Shown here: one piece after another, positions 43,017-51,871 of the stretch
Position numbering within the stretch: position 1 is the first letter of the stretch
Layout of the letters: every line of letters starts with the position of its first letter
Source: an uncultured Lachnospiraceae bacterium
Lineage (GTDB): Bacteria; Bacillota; Clostridia; Lachnospirales; Lachnospiraceae
Direction: 5' to 3'
DNA length: 58,749 bases
Assembly: GCA_946403625.1 (NCBI GenBank)
Contig: CAMJAP010000007.1
Span: 1-58,749 of the forward strand
Translations under genes and position numbers: made by a program
The notes under the pieces: generated by a model
Database searches by the model: none
What the model saw: only the letters and a program-made list of their open reading frames with translations
What the model was told of the DNA's origin: nothing

Positions 43017-43862
43017 ATGGACGACGACAGTAATAAATCCGGGTTATTCGACAGGATCTTTAAGAAACGAAAACAAACGGAAGACGCCGCAGAACAGGAG
43101 ATCATCGCGATCGTAAACGAAGGCCAGGAAAATGGTACCATCGATCCGGAAGAAGCGGAAATGATCGCCAATATCTTTGAACTTTCGGATAAAGAAGCCG
43201 GGGATATCATGACCAACCGCGGTCATATTGAGGCCTTTGATGATGAAATGAAACTCAAGGATGCGGTAAAAGAGATTCTGAACAATAACTATTCCAGATA
43301 TCCGGTCTATCACGAAGATCTGGATCATATCATCGGGATCCTGCATCTGAAGGATGCGGTACGGATCCGGGATGAGCAGCCCAAGCAGAATCCGACCCTT
43401 GCGGAAATCCGTTCTTCGCTGCGGGAGGCAGTGTTTGTTCCCGAGACCAAGACCGTCAATGCGCTGTTTAAGCAGATGCAGTCGACCAACACGCAGATGG
43501 TCATCGTGGTGGACGAATACGGACAGACTTCGGGGCTGGTAGCCATGGAGGATATCCTGGAAGAGATCGTCGGAAACATCCGGGACGAGTATGATGACGA
43601 AAATGACCGCATCGTAGAGAGTGACGGCGGTGAGACCTATCTGATCGAAGGCCTTACCAAGCTGGAAGATCTGAGCGAGCGTCTGGAGATCGATTTCGGC
43701 GAGACCGAATTCGAAACGATCAACGGGTATCTGATCTCGTTAATGGAACACATCCCCGAGGAAGGGGATCATTTCGAAACGGATATCGGCGACTATCATT
43801 TCAAGGTCGAAGAAGTGGAAGACAAGATGATCCGTCTGATCTCGGTCCGAAAACAAAAATAG
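43017..43862 (+). CDS. CBS-pair/CorC-type protein without membrane domain
   Basis: A 281-residue protein with a paired CBS domain (about 60-190, VDEYGQTSGLVAMEDILEEIVG) and a C-terminal CorC_HlyC domain (about 200-280). It lacks the N-terminal DUF21 membrane domain of most TlyC/YfjD relatives, so it resembles cytoplasmic CorC, which assists magnesium and cobalt efflux in enterobacteria. The often-used name hemolysin is not supported by anything seen here. The start follows two weak purine-rich sites about 9 and 17 bases upstream. Confidence 0.88.
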   Translation: MDDDSNKSGLFDRIFKKRKQTEDAAEQEIIAIVNEGQENGTIDPEEAEMIANIFELSDKEAGDIMTNRGHIEAFDDEMKLKDAVKEILNNNYSRYPVYHEDLDHIIGILHLKDAVRIRDEQPKQNPTLAEIRSSLREAVFVPETKTVNALFKQMQSTNTQMVIVVDEYGQTSGLVAMEDILEEIVGNIRDEYDDENDRIVESDGGETYLIEGLTKLEDLSERLEIDFGETEFETINGYLISLMEHIPEEGDHFETDIGDYHFKVEEVEDKMIRLISVRKQK

Positions 43863-43872
43863 GTAACATAAC

Positions 43873-43901
43873 TTGCACCGTGCCACAAGATATGGTATAA
43901 T
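43873..43901 (+). promoter_or_regulatory. Strong promoter for the yebC-family gene
   Basis: TTGCAC (43873-43878), a 17-base spacer and a perfect TATAAT (43896-43901) preceded by TGG, so an extended -10. Transcription should start near 43908, inside a tandem TGTATTTTGC repeat (43901-43920). Confidence 0.75.
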
Positions 43902-43920
43902 GTATTTTGCTGTATTTTGC
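43901..43920. repeat. Perfect 10-bp tandem repeat at the transcription start
   Basis: TGTATTTTGC occurs twice in direct succession, starting at the last base of the -10 box and spanning the predicted transcription start of the yebC-family gene. It might be an operator or simple slippage. Confidence 0.6.
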
Positions 43921-43972
43921 GGCATATTTTATTAGAAAGAAATTTTGAGGAAAAAAGTAAGGAGAAAGAGGT

Positions 43973-44701
43973 ATGTCCGGACATTCAAAATTTGCGAACA
44001 TCAAGCATAAGAAAGAGAAAAACGATGCGGCAAAGGGAAAGGTATTTACCATTCTCGGCCGTGAGATCGCGGTTGCGGTTAAGGAAGGCGGACCGGATCC
44101 GGCAAATAACTACAGACTGGCAACGGTCATTGCAAAGGCAAAGGCTGCAAATATGCCCAACGATACGATTGACCGCGGTATCAAGAAAGCATCCGGCGAT
44201 CTGGGCAGCGTAAACTATGAGCATGTTACCTATGAAGGATACGGACCGGGCGGAACCGCGATCATCGTAGAGGCACTGACCGATAACAAGAACCGTACCG
44301 CGGCAAATGTCAGAAGCGCATTTACCAAAGGCAACGGCAGCATCGGTACCCAGGGCTGTGTATCCTATATGTTTGATACCAAGGGACAGATCATCATCGA
44401 CCGCGAAGAATGTGAGATCGATGCGGATACCATGATGGAAAAAGCGCTGGATGCAGGTGCGGAAGATTTTTCCGAAGAAGAGGATTCTTTTGAGATCCTG
44501 ACCGCTCCGGATGATCTGGAGACCGTACAGAAAGCACTGGAGGCAGACGGCATTAAGTTTGCCAGTGTGGAAGTAACCAGACTTCCGCAGAACTATGTGG
44601 AACTGACGGATGAAGACGCCATCAAGTGCCTGACCAGAATCCTGGATCTTCTGGATGAGGACGATGACGTACAGAATGTATATACCAACTGGGATGAGTG
44701 A
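43973..44701 (+). CDS. YebC/PmpR family regulatory protein
   Basis: A 242-residue YebC/TACO1-family protein. Members act as DNA-binding regulators or assist ribosomes at difficult sequences. The N-terminus MSGHSKFANIKHKKEKND, the PNDTIDRGIKKASG helix and the C-terminal ferredoxin-like part (QNVYTNW) are all typical, and the length is normal. AAGGAG about nine bases upstream fixes the ATG. A strong extended -10 promoter precedes it. The GT2 gene starts three bases after its stop. Confidence 0.95.
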   Translation: MSGHSKFANIKHKKEKNDAAKGKVFTILGREIAVAVKEGGPDPANNYRLATVIAKAKAANMPNDTIDRGIKKASGDLGSVNYEHVTYEGYGPGGTAIIVEALTDNKNRTAANVRSAFTKGNGSIGTQGCVSYMFDTKGQIIIDREECEIDADTMMEKALDAGAEDFSEEEDSFEILTAPDDLETVQKALEADGIKFASVEVTRLPQNYVELTDEDAIKCLTRILDLLDEDDDVQNVYTNWDE

Positions 44702-44704
44702 TCT

Positions 44705-45661
44705 ATGAATGACAGACTTGCGATCGTAGTTCCGTGCTATAACGAAGAGGAAGTGCTTCCGATCAGTATGCCGGAATTGCTGCGTGTATTGGATGATCTG
44801 ACAGCAAAGAAAAAGATCAGTGCAGACAGCTATATCCTGTTTGTGAATGACGGCAGCCGGGACAAAACCTGGGAACTGCTGCAGGAGGGGCATGAAAAAG
44901 ATGCCCGGGTCTGTGCAGTGAAACTGGCAAAAAACTGCGGCCATCAGTCGGCTTTGATCGCCGGGCTGATGACGGCGCGGGAAGATGCGGATATCACGGT
45001 TTCCATCGATGCGGATCTGCAGGATGATGTGGCCGTGATCGAACAAATGGTGGATGAATACCATAATGGCTGCGAGATCGTTTACGGTGTCCGGGGCAGC
45101 CGCAAGTCCGATTCCTTTTTTAAACGCACCACGGCCGAAGGTTTTTATAAACTGCTGGCTTCCCTCGGTGTGAAGACCGTGTTTAATCATGCGGACTTTC
45201 GCCTGATGTCGAGAAAGGCATTAAACGAACTGGCGGAGTACAAAGAGACCAATCTGTATCTGCGCGGTCTGATCCCGTTGCTGGGCTTGAAGACCGGGCA
45301 GGTGGTTTATGAGCGCAAAGAGCGACTGGCGGGAGAATCCAAATATCCGCTGAAAAAGATGCTTGCTTTGGCATTAAACGGCATTACATCTTTTTCGGTG
45401 CAGCCGATCCGTCTGGTATTTAAGGTCGGCTTGCTGGTTTTGTTGATCTGCCTGGGCGCTGCGATCTATGCCTTTATTTCCTATATCACCGGATATGTGG
45501 AACGCGGCTGGACTTCATTGATCCTGTCCATCTGGTTTTTGGGCGGCGTGCAGCTTCTGGCCATCGGTATCATCGGTGAATATATCGGAAAGATCTATAA
45601 CGAAGTAAAACACCGGCCGTTGTACCATATTGAAACCGTTTTGAAAGAAGACAAGATGTAA
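44705..45661 (+). CDS. GT2 family glycosyltransferase (DPM1/GtrB-like), second copy
   Basis: A 318-residue polyprenyl-phosphate glycosyltransferase of the same subfamily as the gene at 22975. It shares VVPCYNEEE, FVNDGSRDKTW, DADLQDD near residue 102, LYLRGLIPLLG, two C-terminal membrane helices (about 235-260, 270-295) and the YIGKIYNEVKHRP end. It begins three bases after the yebC-family stop without a good Shine-Dalgarno sequence, so it is probably translationally coupled. The sugar donor cannot be told from sequence. Confidence 0.9.
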   Translation: MNDRLAIVVPCYNEEEVLPISMPELLRVLDDLTAKKKISADSYILFVNDGSRDKTWELLQEGHEKDARVCAVKLAKNCGHQSALIAGLMTAREDADITVSIDADLQDDVAVIEQMVDEYHNGCEIVYGVRGSRKSDSFFKRTTAEGFYKLLASLGVKTVFNHADFRLMSRKALNELAEYKETNLYLRGLIPLLGLKTGQVVYERKERLAGESKYPLKKMLALALNGITSFSVQPIRLVFKVGLLVLLICLGAAIYAFISYITGYVERGWTSLILSIWFLGGVQLLAIGIIGEYIGKIYNEVKHRPLYHIETVLKEDKM

Positions 45662-45697
45662 ACTCGCGTTCTGTGGGGGAGAGCAAGGAGTTTGGGG

Positions 45698-46996
45698 ATG
45701 GGATTATTTAAGAAGAAAGAACAGAAAAAAATCTATCTGCCGACATCCGCTTCGGGAGACCAGGCGGTCGAAGAAGCAAGGTTAAAAGCTCTGGAAGCGT
45801 CCCTTGAGTTTTTGCATAATCCGAAAAAGGAAACGCCCAAGCCGGAACCGGAAGAGGCCCGGGAAAGCGAAGAAAACGCTGAAACAACTATACCTGCGGA
45901 ACCGGCAGAAGAACATAAAGAAAGCAATCCTCCGACGGCGGAAGAAGCCACGGAAAAGGATGTTTTGAATGATGACCGAGATGGTCAACAAAACGATGAA
46001 GAGCCGGAAGAGGCGGTATCGACCGATTCGATCCAGGCGGTGATCTCCAATGTGTTGGATAAAGCAGCCTTTGAGAAGAAACCGGAGGCGCCGGCAGCTC
46101 CGAAAGCAGCAAAACCGGAGGCTCCCGCAGCGCCGCAGTCGCTGACGCCGAAAGCCAATCCCGTTGCACCGGCGATCCAGCCGTCGGAACGGATCCTGCA
46201 TCCGGAGACGGCAAGTTTTAATACGACCGAAGAGAAAAAAGCAGAAATGCCGCCGGTACCGAAGATCCCGGAGGCAGCACAAAAAGAGAACAATGCTGTG
46301 GCAGAAGGCCCGAAGGTATGGGGCCGCCGCATGGATTATCGTACGGCAGTGGTAAAATCCGGCCCCCAGTCGGGACCGGCTTCCAACACGCCCAAACCGG
46401 AACGGCCCATTGCGCCGACTGCGGTAAGTAATATTCCGCCGGCACCGCATATGCCGCAGAATATTTCCAGCAAAGCGCCGATCCCTCCGCCGGAGGTGAC
46501 CAGCAAGACGCAGCTTCCGGCAAAGACGATCGTTCCTACAGTGCCGTCCGTTCCGGATAAAGCGAACAAACCGGTGGTGGCACCGAAAGTACCCGCACCG
46601 GCAGTGGTTCCTACGGCTGCAACGATCGTGGCGAATTCCGGAGAGAATAACGAAGTTCCGATCAGACCGGTACCGACCGAGCCGCCTTTTGTACAAAAGG
46701 CACCGGAGAACCGACCGGACGATACGGAAGTAAAAATAGCGAAAGAAGAACCGGCGGCCGAAGTAAAAACGGGTCTGGCGGCGACGGCAGCCGTGGAACC
46801 GCCCATTGCAAAGCGCGGCGGTATGAACGTCGAGAAGCAGGCTGCGGAAAAGAAAGAGAATCTGATCAAGAATCCGCTGCCGACCCCGAAAAAACACGTC
46901 GCAAAAGAAATGGATTTTGATCATCAGCCGATCAGTTCACAGATGCATTTTGATCTGGTGGATATGAGCGGTATGGATTTCTTTGATATCAATTGA
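45698..46996 (+). CDS. Pro/Ala/Glu-rich low-complexity protein
   Basis: A 432-residue protein without a recognised domain. The first 45 residues (MGLFKKKEQKKIYLPT, then a helix EEARLKALEASLEFL) and the last 30 (KEMDFDHQPISSQMHFDLVD) look conserved. Between them lies a disordered Pro/Ala/Lys/Glu tract. No signal peptide or membrane segment. AAGGAG (45685-45690) places the start at 45698 rather than a TTG six bases earlier. It sits directly upstream of ftsK, so a role as a cell-envelope or division linker is conceivable but unproven. Confidence 0.7.
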   Translation: MGLFKKKEQKKIYLPTSASGDQAVEEARLKALEASLEFLHNPKKETPKPEPEEARESEENAETTIPAEPAEEHKESNPPTAEEATEKDVLNDDRDGQQNDEEPEEAVSTDSIQAVISNVLDKAAFEKKPEAPAAPKAAKPEAPAAPQSLTPKANPVAPAIQPSERILHPETASFNTTEEKKAEMPPVPKIPEAAQKENNAVAEGPKVWGRRMDYRTAVVKSGPQSGPASNTPKPERPIAPTAVSNIPPAPHMPQNISSKAPIPPPEVTSKTQLPAKTIVPTVPSVPDKANKPVVAPKVPAPAVVPTAATIVANSGENNEVPIRPVPTEPPFVQKAPENRPDDTEVKIAKEEPAAEVKTGLAATAAVEPPIAKRGGMNVEKQAAEKKENLIKNPLPTPKKHVAKEMDFDHQPISSQMHFDLVDMSGMDFFDIN

Positions 46997-47067
46997 TCAT
47001 CAGAGAAAGCCTTTGATTTTTTCGATTACGAATATACTTTACCATAAATTTCAGGAGGAAGCTGGTT

Positions 47068-50000
47068 TTGGCATCAGCCGGTACCGGACGCAGACGCAGC
47101 AGCAGTTCGTCTTCGTCCACGAAAAAAAAGACATCTTCATCGTCCCGTTCCACCGGAGGAACCAGGAAAAAAGCAACCACGACATCGAAGGGAAAGAGAG
47201 CAAAACAGCCGGAAGCGGATTTCCTTCCGGAGTTGTTTCTGTTTATTCTGTTCTGTGTATTGCTGGTTGTTTTTCTATGCGTGATCAATGTCATCGGCGG
47301 AGATTTCGGGCCGATGATCAAGAAGTTCATGCTGGGTGTTTTTGGCGTACTCGGGTATGTGGTACCCGTGATCAGTATTTTATTGCTGTTTTACCTTGTT
47401 TTTTTGGCAAACGGACCTTTGCCGGTGCGGCAGACGACGGCCATCTGTTTTTTGGTGGTCTTTACCGGAATGCTGCTGGCGTTTTTCTCCGAGACGGACT
47501 TTGCCTATATTCATGATATGAGCAGCGGAAAAGTAAAGATGCTGTACGACGGAGCAAAAGGCGGCGGCGTATTGTTCGGCTTGCCGGCGCTGCTGTTTTT
47601 CGGATTGTTCGGAAAAGGCGGTTCCGTTTTTGTTGTGATTCTGCTGGTGATCGTAGCTCTGATCGTTCTGATGGGAAAAGGCTTTTTGGGACGTCTGGCA
47701 GAAATGATCGGGCAGTTGAATGAGGACATGCAGGAGCGCCGCTATCAGCGGGAACTGGAAGCGGAGAACGAAGAAGAATACTATGATGACGATGAGGATG
47801 AGGCAGACGATCTCGAAGCCAGACGTGAAGCAGAGAGAGAACGCCGCAGGGAAGAGCATCGCAGACAGGTAATGAAAGAACGTCGGGCGCAGGCCAGAAA
47901 GAAAGAACGCCGCGCACGGGAACTGGAGGCGCAGCAGGAAGAAAAGCGCCGCCGCAAGGCAGAAGAACAGAGAAGACGCAAAGAAGCGGAAGAGCAGGCA
48001 GAGGATGAGCGTATCCTGCGCAGTTCTTCCGGTTCTCCGAATCGCAAGAGATTAAATCCGGTCGCATTGGATCCGGCGATCCCTTCACATCACAAACTGG
48101 ATGATATGCATGAGATCACGCTGATGCCGGACGGAGATGTGACCCGACTGGATGCTGCGGCAAAGATCAACGAGATCGTATACGAGGATGAGGAAGCAGA
48201 CAGCCTGCCGGAATACCAGGAGGTGCAGGAGATCCGCATCCGCAGAGACGAAGAAGCTGAGTACGAGACGGTGCCCGAGGAATCCTATGAAACATACGAT
48301 GAGCCGGTTTATGAGGATGCTGCGGAAGAAGTATATCCGGAGGAAACAAACGAGGCGGTTGCGTCGGAAGCGTTTGAGCCTGCCGGAGACTCCGTAGTTA
48401 CGGTGATCCGCGATCATGGACGGGATATCGGCAGGGAAGAGATCCGGCCGATGACGCAAAAGAACGATGGCACGGCCGATGCGGAAGTCAGCCTGCAGAA
48501 GGCGCCGGAGATCGATATTACCGGTATGCCGGATCCGGTGACCGAGCGATCCCATAATATCGGACCGGCGGAAGAACCGACCACCGAACTGAAGGTGGAA
48601 GAGGCGCCGGCACCCAAACCGGCCGCACCCGCACCGGTCAAAAAGAAAGCGAAATATGAAAAGCCTCCGATCACCTTGCTGGAAGAGAACAAAAAGAAGG
48701 GCGGCGGAGACAGCGACCAGTATTTGAAGGAAACGGCACTGTTGTTACAACAGACACTCAAATCCTTCGGCGTAACCGCTACCGTGACCGATATCAGCCA
48801 GGGACCCTCCGTAACCCGTTTTGAGTTGCAGCTCGGCGAAGGTATCAAGGTCAACAAGATCGTGAACCTGGCCGATGATCTGAAACTGAATCTGGCAGCA
48901 CAGGACATCCGTATTGAGGCGCCGATCCCCGGAAAAGCCGCGGTCGGTATTGAGATCCCCAATAAGGAGAGACTGCCGGTCAGCATTCGTGAACTGATCG
49001 AATCACAGGAGTTTAAGAAAGCGGATTCCAAACTGACCTATGTGGTCGGTAAGGATATCAGCGGTCATACTATTGTTTCGGATATCGCAAAGATGCCGCA
49101 TTTGCTGGTGGCCGGCTCCACCGGTTCCGGTAAATCGGTGTTTACCAACTCGATCATTTTAAGTATTTTGTACGAGGCCAATCCGGAGGAAGTCAAACTG
49201 ATCCTGATCGACCCGAAGGTGGTGGAATTTTCCGTATATAACGGGATCCCTCACCTGTTGCTTCCGGTAGTGACCGATCCGCGAAAGGCAAATGCCGCGC
49301 TGGCATGGGCGGTTGCCGAGATGACCAGACGCTACAAAGTATTTGCGGAACACAGCGTACGAGGTATCAAAGCCTACAACGAACTGGTCATGGAAGGCAA
49401 GATCCCGGCCATCGACGGACCGCCCGAAAAGATGCCGCAGATCGTGATCGTGGTAGACGAGTTGGCCGACTTGATGATGGTAGCTTCCAAGGACGTGGAA
49501 GATTCCATCTGTCGTATTGCACAGCTGGCACGAGCAGCCGGTATCCATCTGATCATCGCCACCCAGCGACCCAGTGTGGATGTCATCACCGGTCTGATCA
49601 AGGCGAACATGCCCAGCCGTGTAGCCCTGAAGGTATCGAGCGGTGTCGATTCCCGAACGATCCTGGATTCCGTTGGTGCGGAACGACTGCTGGGTTACGG
49701 CGATATGCTGTTCTATCCCCAGGGATATTCCAAGCCGCTGCGTGTACAGGGCGCCTTTGTATCCGACGGTGAAGTACAGCGCGTAACCGACTTCTTGAAG
49801 AATAATGCTGCGGAGAGCGAGATCTACAATGAACAGATCTTAAACGAAATCTCCAATCTGTCCGGAGAAGGCCAGGCAGCCGAAACGGCCGAAGGAGCTG
49901 CAGAAGGCACTGCGGATGATCTGGATTCCTATTTTGATGATGCATGCCGTTTTGTGGTAGAAAAAGAAAAAGCATCCAGCGGAATGTTGCAGAGAGTGTT

Positions 50001-50148
50001 CAAAGTAGGTTATAATCGTGCTGCACGTATTGTCGATCAGATGGAGGCAAACGGCGTTGTCGGTCCGGAGGAAGGCACCAAGCCCAGAAAAGTTTTGATG
50101 GACGCAAACCAGCTGGAACTGTTCCTGCGGGAGCGCCATAAGAAATAA
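47068..50148 (+). CDS. ftsK: DNA translocase FtsK/SpoIIIE
   Basis: A 1,026-residue hexameric DNA pump that clears or moves chromosomes at the septum. A Ser/Lys/Arg-rich N-terminus precedes four membrane helices (about 50-205). A long charged linker, with an Arg/Glu-rich coiled coil and then an acidic part, runs to about 530. Then come the alpha domain and the RecA-like motor with Walker A at 683-690 (GSTGSGKS) and Walker B IVIVVDELADLMM. The C-terminal gamma winged helix (ASSGMLQRVFKVGYNRAARI) reads KOPS/SRS sites. The linker makes it longer than most SpoIIIE proteins (about 800). It starts at TTG, nine bases after AGGAGG (47053-47058). Confidence 0.96.
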   Translation: MASAGTGRRRSSSSSSSTKKKTSSSSRSTGGTRKKATTTSKGKRAKQPEADFLPELFLFILFCVLLVVFLCVINVIGGDFGPMIKKFMLGVFGVLGYVVPVISILLLFYLVFLANGPLPVRQTTAICFLVVFTGMLLAFFSETDFAYIHDMSSGKVKMLYDGAKGGGVLFGLPALLFFGLFGKGGSVFVVILLVIVALIVLMGKGFLGRLAEMIGQLNEDMQERRYQRELEAENEEEYYDDDEDEADDLEARREAERERRREEHRRQVMKERRAQARKKERRARELEAQQEEKRRRKAEEQRRRKEAEEQAEDERILRSSSGSPNRKRLNPVALDPAIPSHHKLDDMHEITLMPDGDVTRLDAAAKINEIVYEDEEADSLPEYQEVQEIRIRRDEEAEYETVPEESYETYDEPVYEDAAEEVYPEETNEAVASEAFEPAGDSVVTVIRDHGRDIGREEIRPMTQKNDGTADAEVSLQKAPEIDITGMPDPVTERSHNIGPAEEPTTELKVEEAPAPKPAAPAPVKKKAKYEKPPITLLEENKKKGGGDSDQYLKETALLLQQTLKSFGVTATVTDISQGPSVTRFELQLGEGIKVNKIVNLADDLKLNLAAQDIRIEAPIPGKAAVGIEIPNKERLPVSIRELIESQEFKKADSKLTYVVGKDISGHTIVSDIAKMPHLLVAGSTGSGKSVFTNSIILSILYEANPEEVKLILIDPKVVEFSVYNGIPHLLLPVVTDPRKANAALAWAVAEMTRRYKVFAEHSVRGIKAYNELVMEGKIPAIDGPPEKMPQIVIVVDELADLMMVASKDVEDSICRIAQLARAAGIHLIIATQRPSVDVITGLIKANMPSRVALKVSSGVDSRTILDSVGAERLLGYGDMLFYPQGYSKPLRVQGAFVSDGEVQRVTDFLKNNAAESEIYNEQILNEISNLSGEGQAAETAEGAAEGTADDLDSYFDDACRFVVEKEKASSGMLQRVFKVGYNRAARIVDQMEANGVVGPEEGTKPRKVLMDANQLELFLRERHKK

Positions 50149-50185
50149 TTTGATCCGAACCGGGTTATAATGGGAGGAAGAGCAG

Positions 50186-51853
50186 ATGAAGAGTGATATT
50201 GAGATCGCACAGGAAGCGGAGTTGTATCCGATCACAAAGATCGCGCAGAGTATCGGATTGTCCGAGGATGATCTGGAATGCTACGGCAAATATAAGGCGA
50301 AGATCTCGGATGAGTGTCTGAAACGCTTAAAAGATCAGCCGGACGGAAAGTTGATCCTGGTAACGGCGATCAATCCGACACCGGCCGGGGAAGGCAAGAC
50401 GACTATCAGTGTCGGTCTGTCCCAGGCTATGGCAAAGATCGGGAAAAAAGCGGTTCTGGCATTGCGGGAGCCGTCACTCGGTCCGTGCTTCGGTGTAAAA
50501 GGCGGGGCTGCCGGAGGTGGTTATGCGCAGGTGGTTCCGATGGAGGAGATCAACCTGCATTTTACCGGCGATTTTCATGCCATCACTTCCGCAAATAACC
50601 TGCTGGCTGCTCTTTTGGACAATCATATTCAGCAGGGCAATGTACTGCGGATCGATACCAGACAGATCGTATGGAAACGCTGTCTGGATATGAATGACCG
50701 TGCGCTGCGTAACATTGTTGTGGGACTTGGCAGCAAGAGCGACGGCTTTGTAAGAGAGGATCATTTTGTGATCACGGTTGCCAGTGAGATCATGGCGATC
50801 CTTTGCCTGGCGGAGGATATGGCAGATCTGAAGGCACGCCTGTCCCGTATCATCGTGGCATACGATCTGGACGGACAGCCGGTGACTGCAGGAGATCTGA
50901 AGGCAGTCGGTCCCATGGCGGCGCTGTTAAAGGATGCCCTCAAGCCCAACCTGGTGCAGACGCTGGAACATACGCCGGTGCTCATTCACGGCGGTCCCTT
51001 TGCCAATATCGCACATGGCTGCAACTCGGTCATGGCCACCAGAACGGCCATGAAACTGGGCGATTATGTGATCACCGAAGCCGGTTTCGGCGCGGATCTG
51101 GGGGCAGAAAAGTTTATGGATATCAAATGCCGTATGGCAGGGCTGGCACCGGATGCCGTTGTGCTGGTGGCTACCATTCGTGCGTTAAAATACAATGCCG
51201 GCGTTGCGGTAGCCGATCTGAAACAGGAAAATGTAGAGGCACTGCGACAGGGCAGTGTGAACCTGAAAAAGCATATCAAGAACCTGAAAAAATACGGTGT
51301 ACAGGTCGTGGTTACGATCAACCGTTTTGCGGAAGATACGGAGGCCGAGATTGCGGCTCTTTCCGAGATTTGCGAGCAGGAAGGCGTATCCTTTGCGGTT
51401 TCCGAAGTGTTTGCCAAGGGCGGCGAAGGTGCAAAGGAACTGGCAGAACTGGTTGTAAAACTGACCGAAAAAGAGAATCATTTTGCACCGATCTATGCGG
51501 ATGAACTGTCTCTGGAGGACAAGATCCGTAAGATCGCGACCGAGATCTACGGTGCCAAAGATGTGGAATTTGCTTCGGCGGCATCCAAAGAACTGAAGCG
51601 TCTGTCCGCACTGGGATTTGACCATGTACCGGTATGTATCGCAAAAACGCAGTATTCCTTATCCGATGATCCCAAGGCTTTGGGCGCACCGGAGGGCTTT
51701 ACGTTCCATATCCGTGAGGTCTATGTTTCGGCAGGTGCCGGTTTTGTGGTGGCACTTGCGGGAAGCATTCTCTCCATGCCGGGACTGCCGAAAGAGCCGG
51801 CAGCATACCGTATCGATGTGGATGATAACGGCAGGATTACAGGCCTGTCATAA
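50186..51853 (+). CDS. fhs: Formate-tetrahydrofolate ligase
   Basis: A 555-residue enzyme that makes 10-formyl-THF from formate, ATP and THF for purine synthesis, formyl-Met and, in acetogens, the methyl branch of the Wood-Ljungdahl pathway. The ATP site is TPAGEGKTT near residue 68, and [22 protein letters not shown] and [12 protein letters not shown] are family signatures. The length is normal. GGGAGG at 50172-50177 precedes the ATG. No other Wood-Ljungdahl genes are in the window. Confidence 0.98.
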   Translation: MKSDIEIAQEAELYPITKIAQSIGLSEDDLECYGKYKAKISDECLKRLKDQPDGKLILVTAINPTPAGEGKTTISVGLSQAMAKIGKKAVLALREPSLGPCFGVKGGAAGGGYAQVVPMEEINLHFTGDFHAITSANNLLAALLDNHIQQGNVLRIDTRQIVWKRCLDMNDRALRNIVVGLGSKSDGFVREDHFVITVASEIMAILCLAEDMADLKARLSRIIVAYDLDGQPVTAGDLKAVGPMAALLKDALKPNLVQTLEHTPVLIHGGPFANIAHGCNSVMATRTAMKLGDYVITEAGFGADLGAEKFMDIKCRMAGLAPDAVVLVATIRALKYNAGVAVADLKQENVEALRQGSVNLKKHIKNLKKYGVQVVVTINRFAEDTEAEIAALSEICEQEGVSFAVSEVFAKGGEGAKELAELVVKLTEKENHFAPIYADELSLEDKIRKIATEIYGAKDVEFASAASKELKRLSALGFDHVPVCIAKTQYSLSDDPKALGAPEGFTFHIREVYVSAGAGFVVALAGSILSMPGLPKEPAAYRIDVDDNGRITGLS

Positions 51854-51871
51854 CGACTATTTGGAGGCATT

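Noticed and set aside
43017..43862. Hemolysin function for the CBS/CorC gene
   Set aside because: The name comes from old annotation of TlyC relatives; this copy lacks the membrane domain and shows no toxin features.
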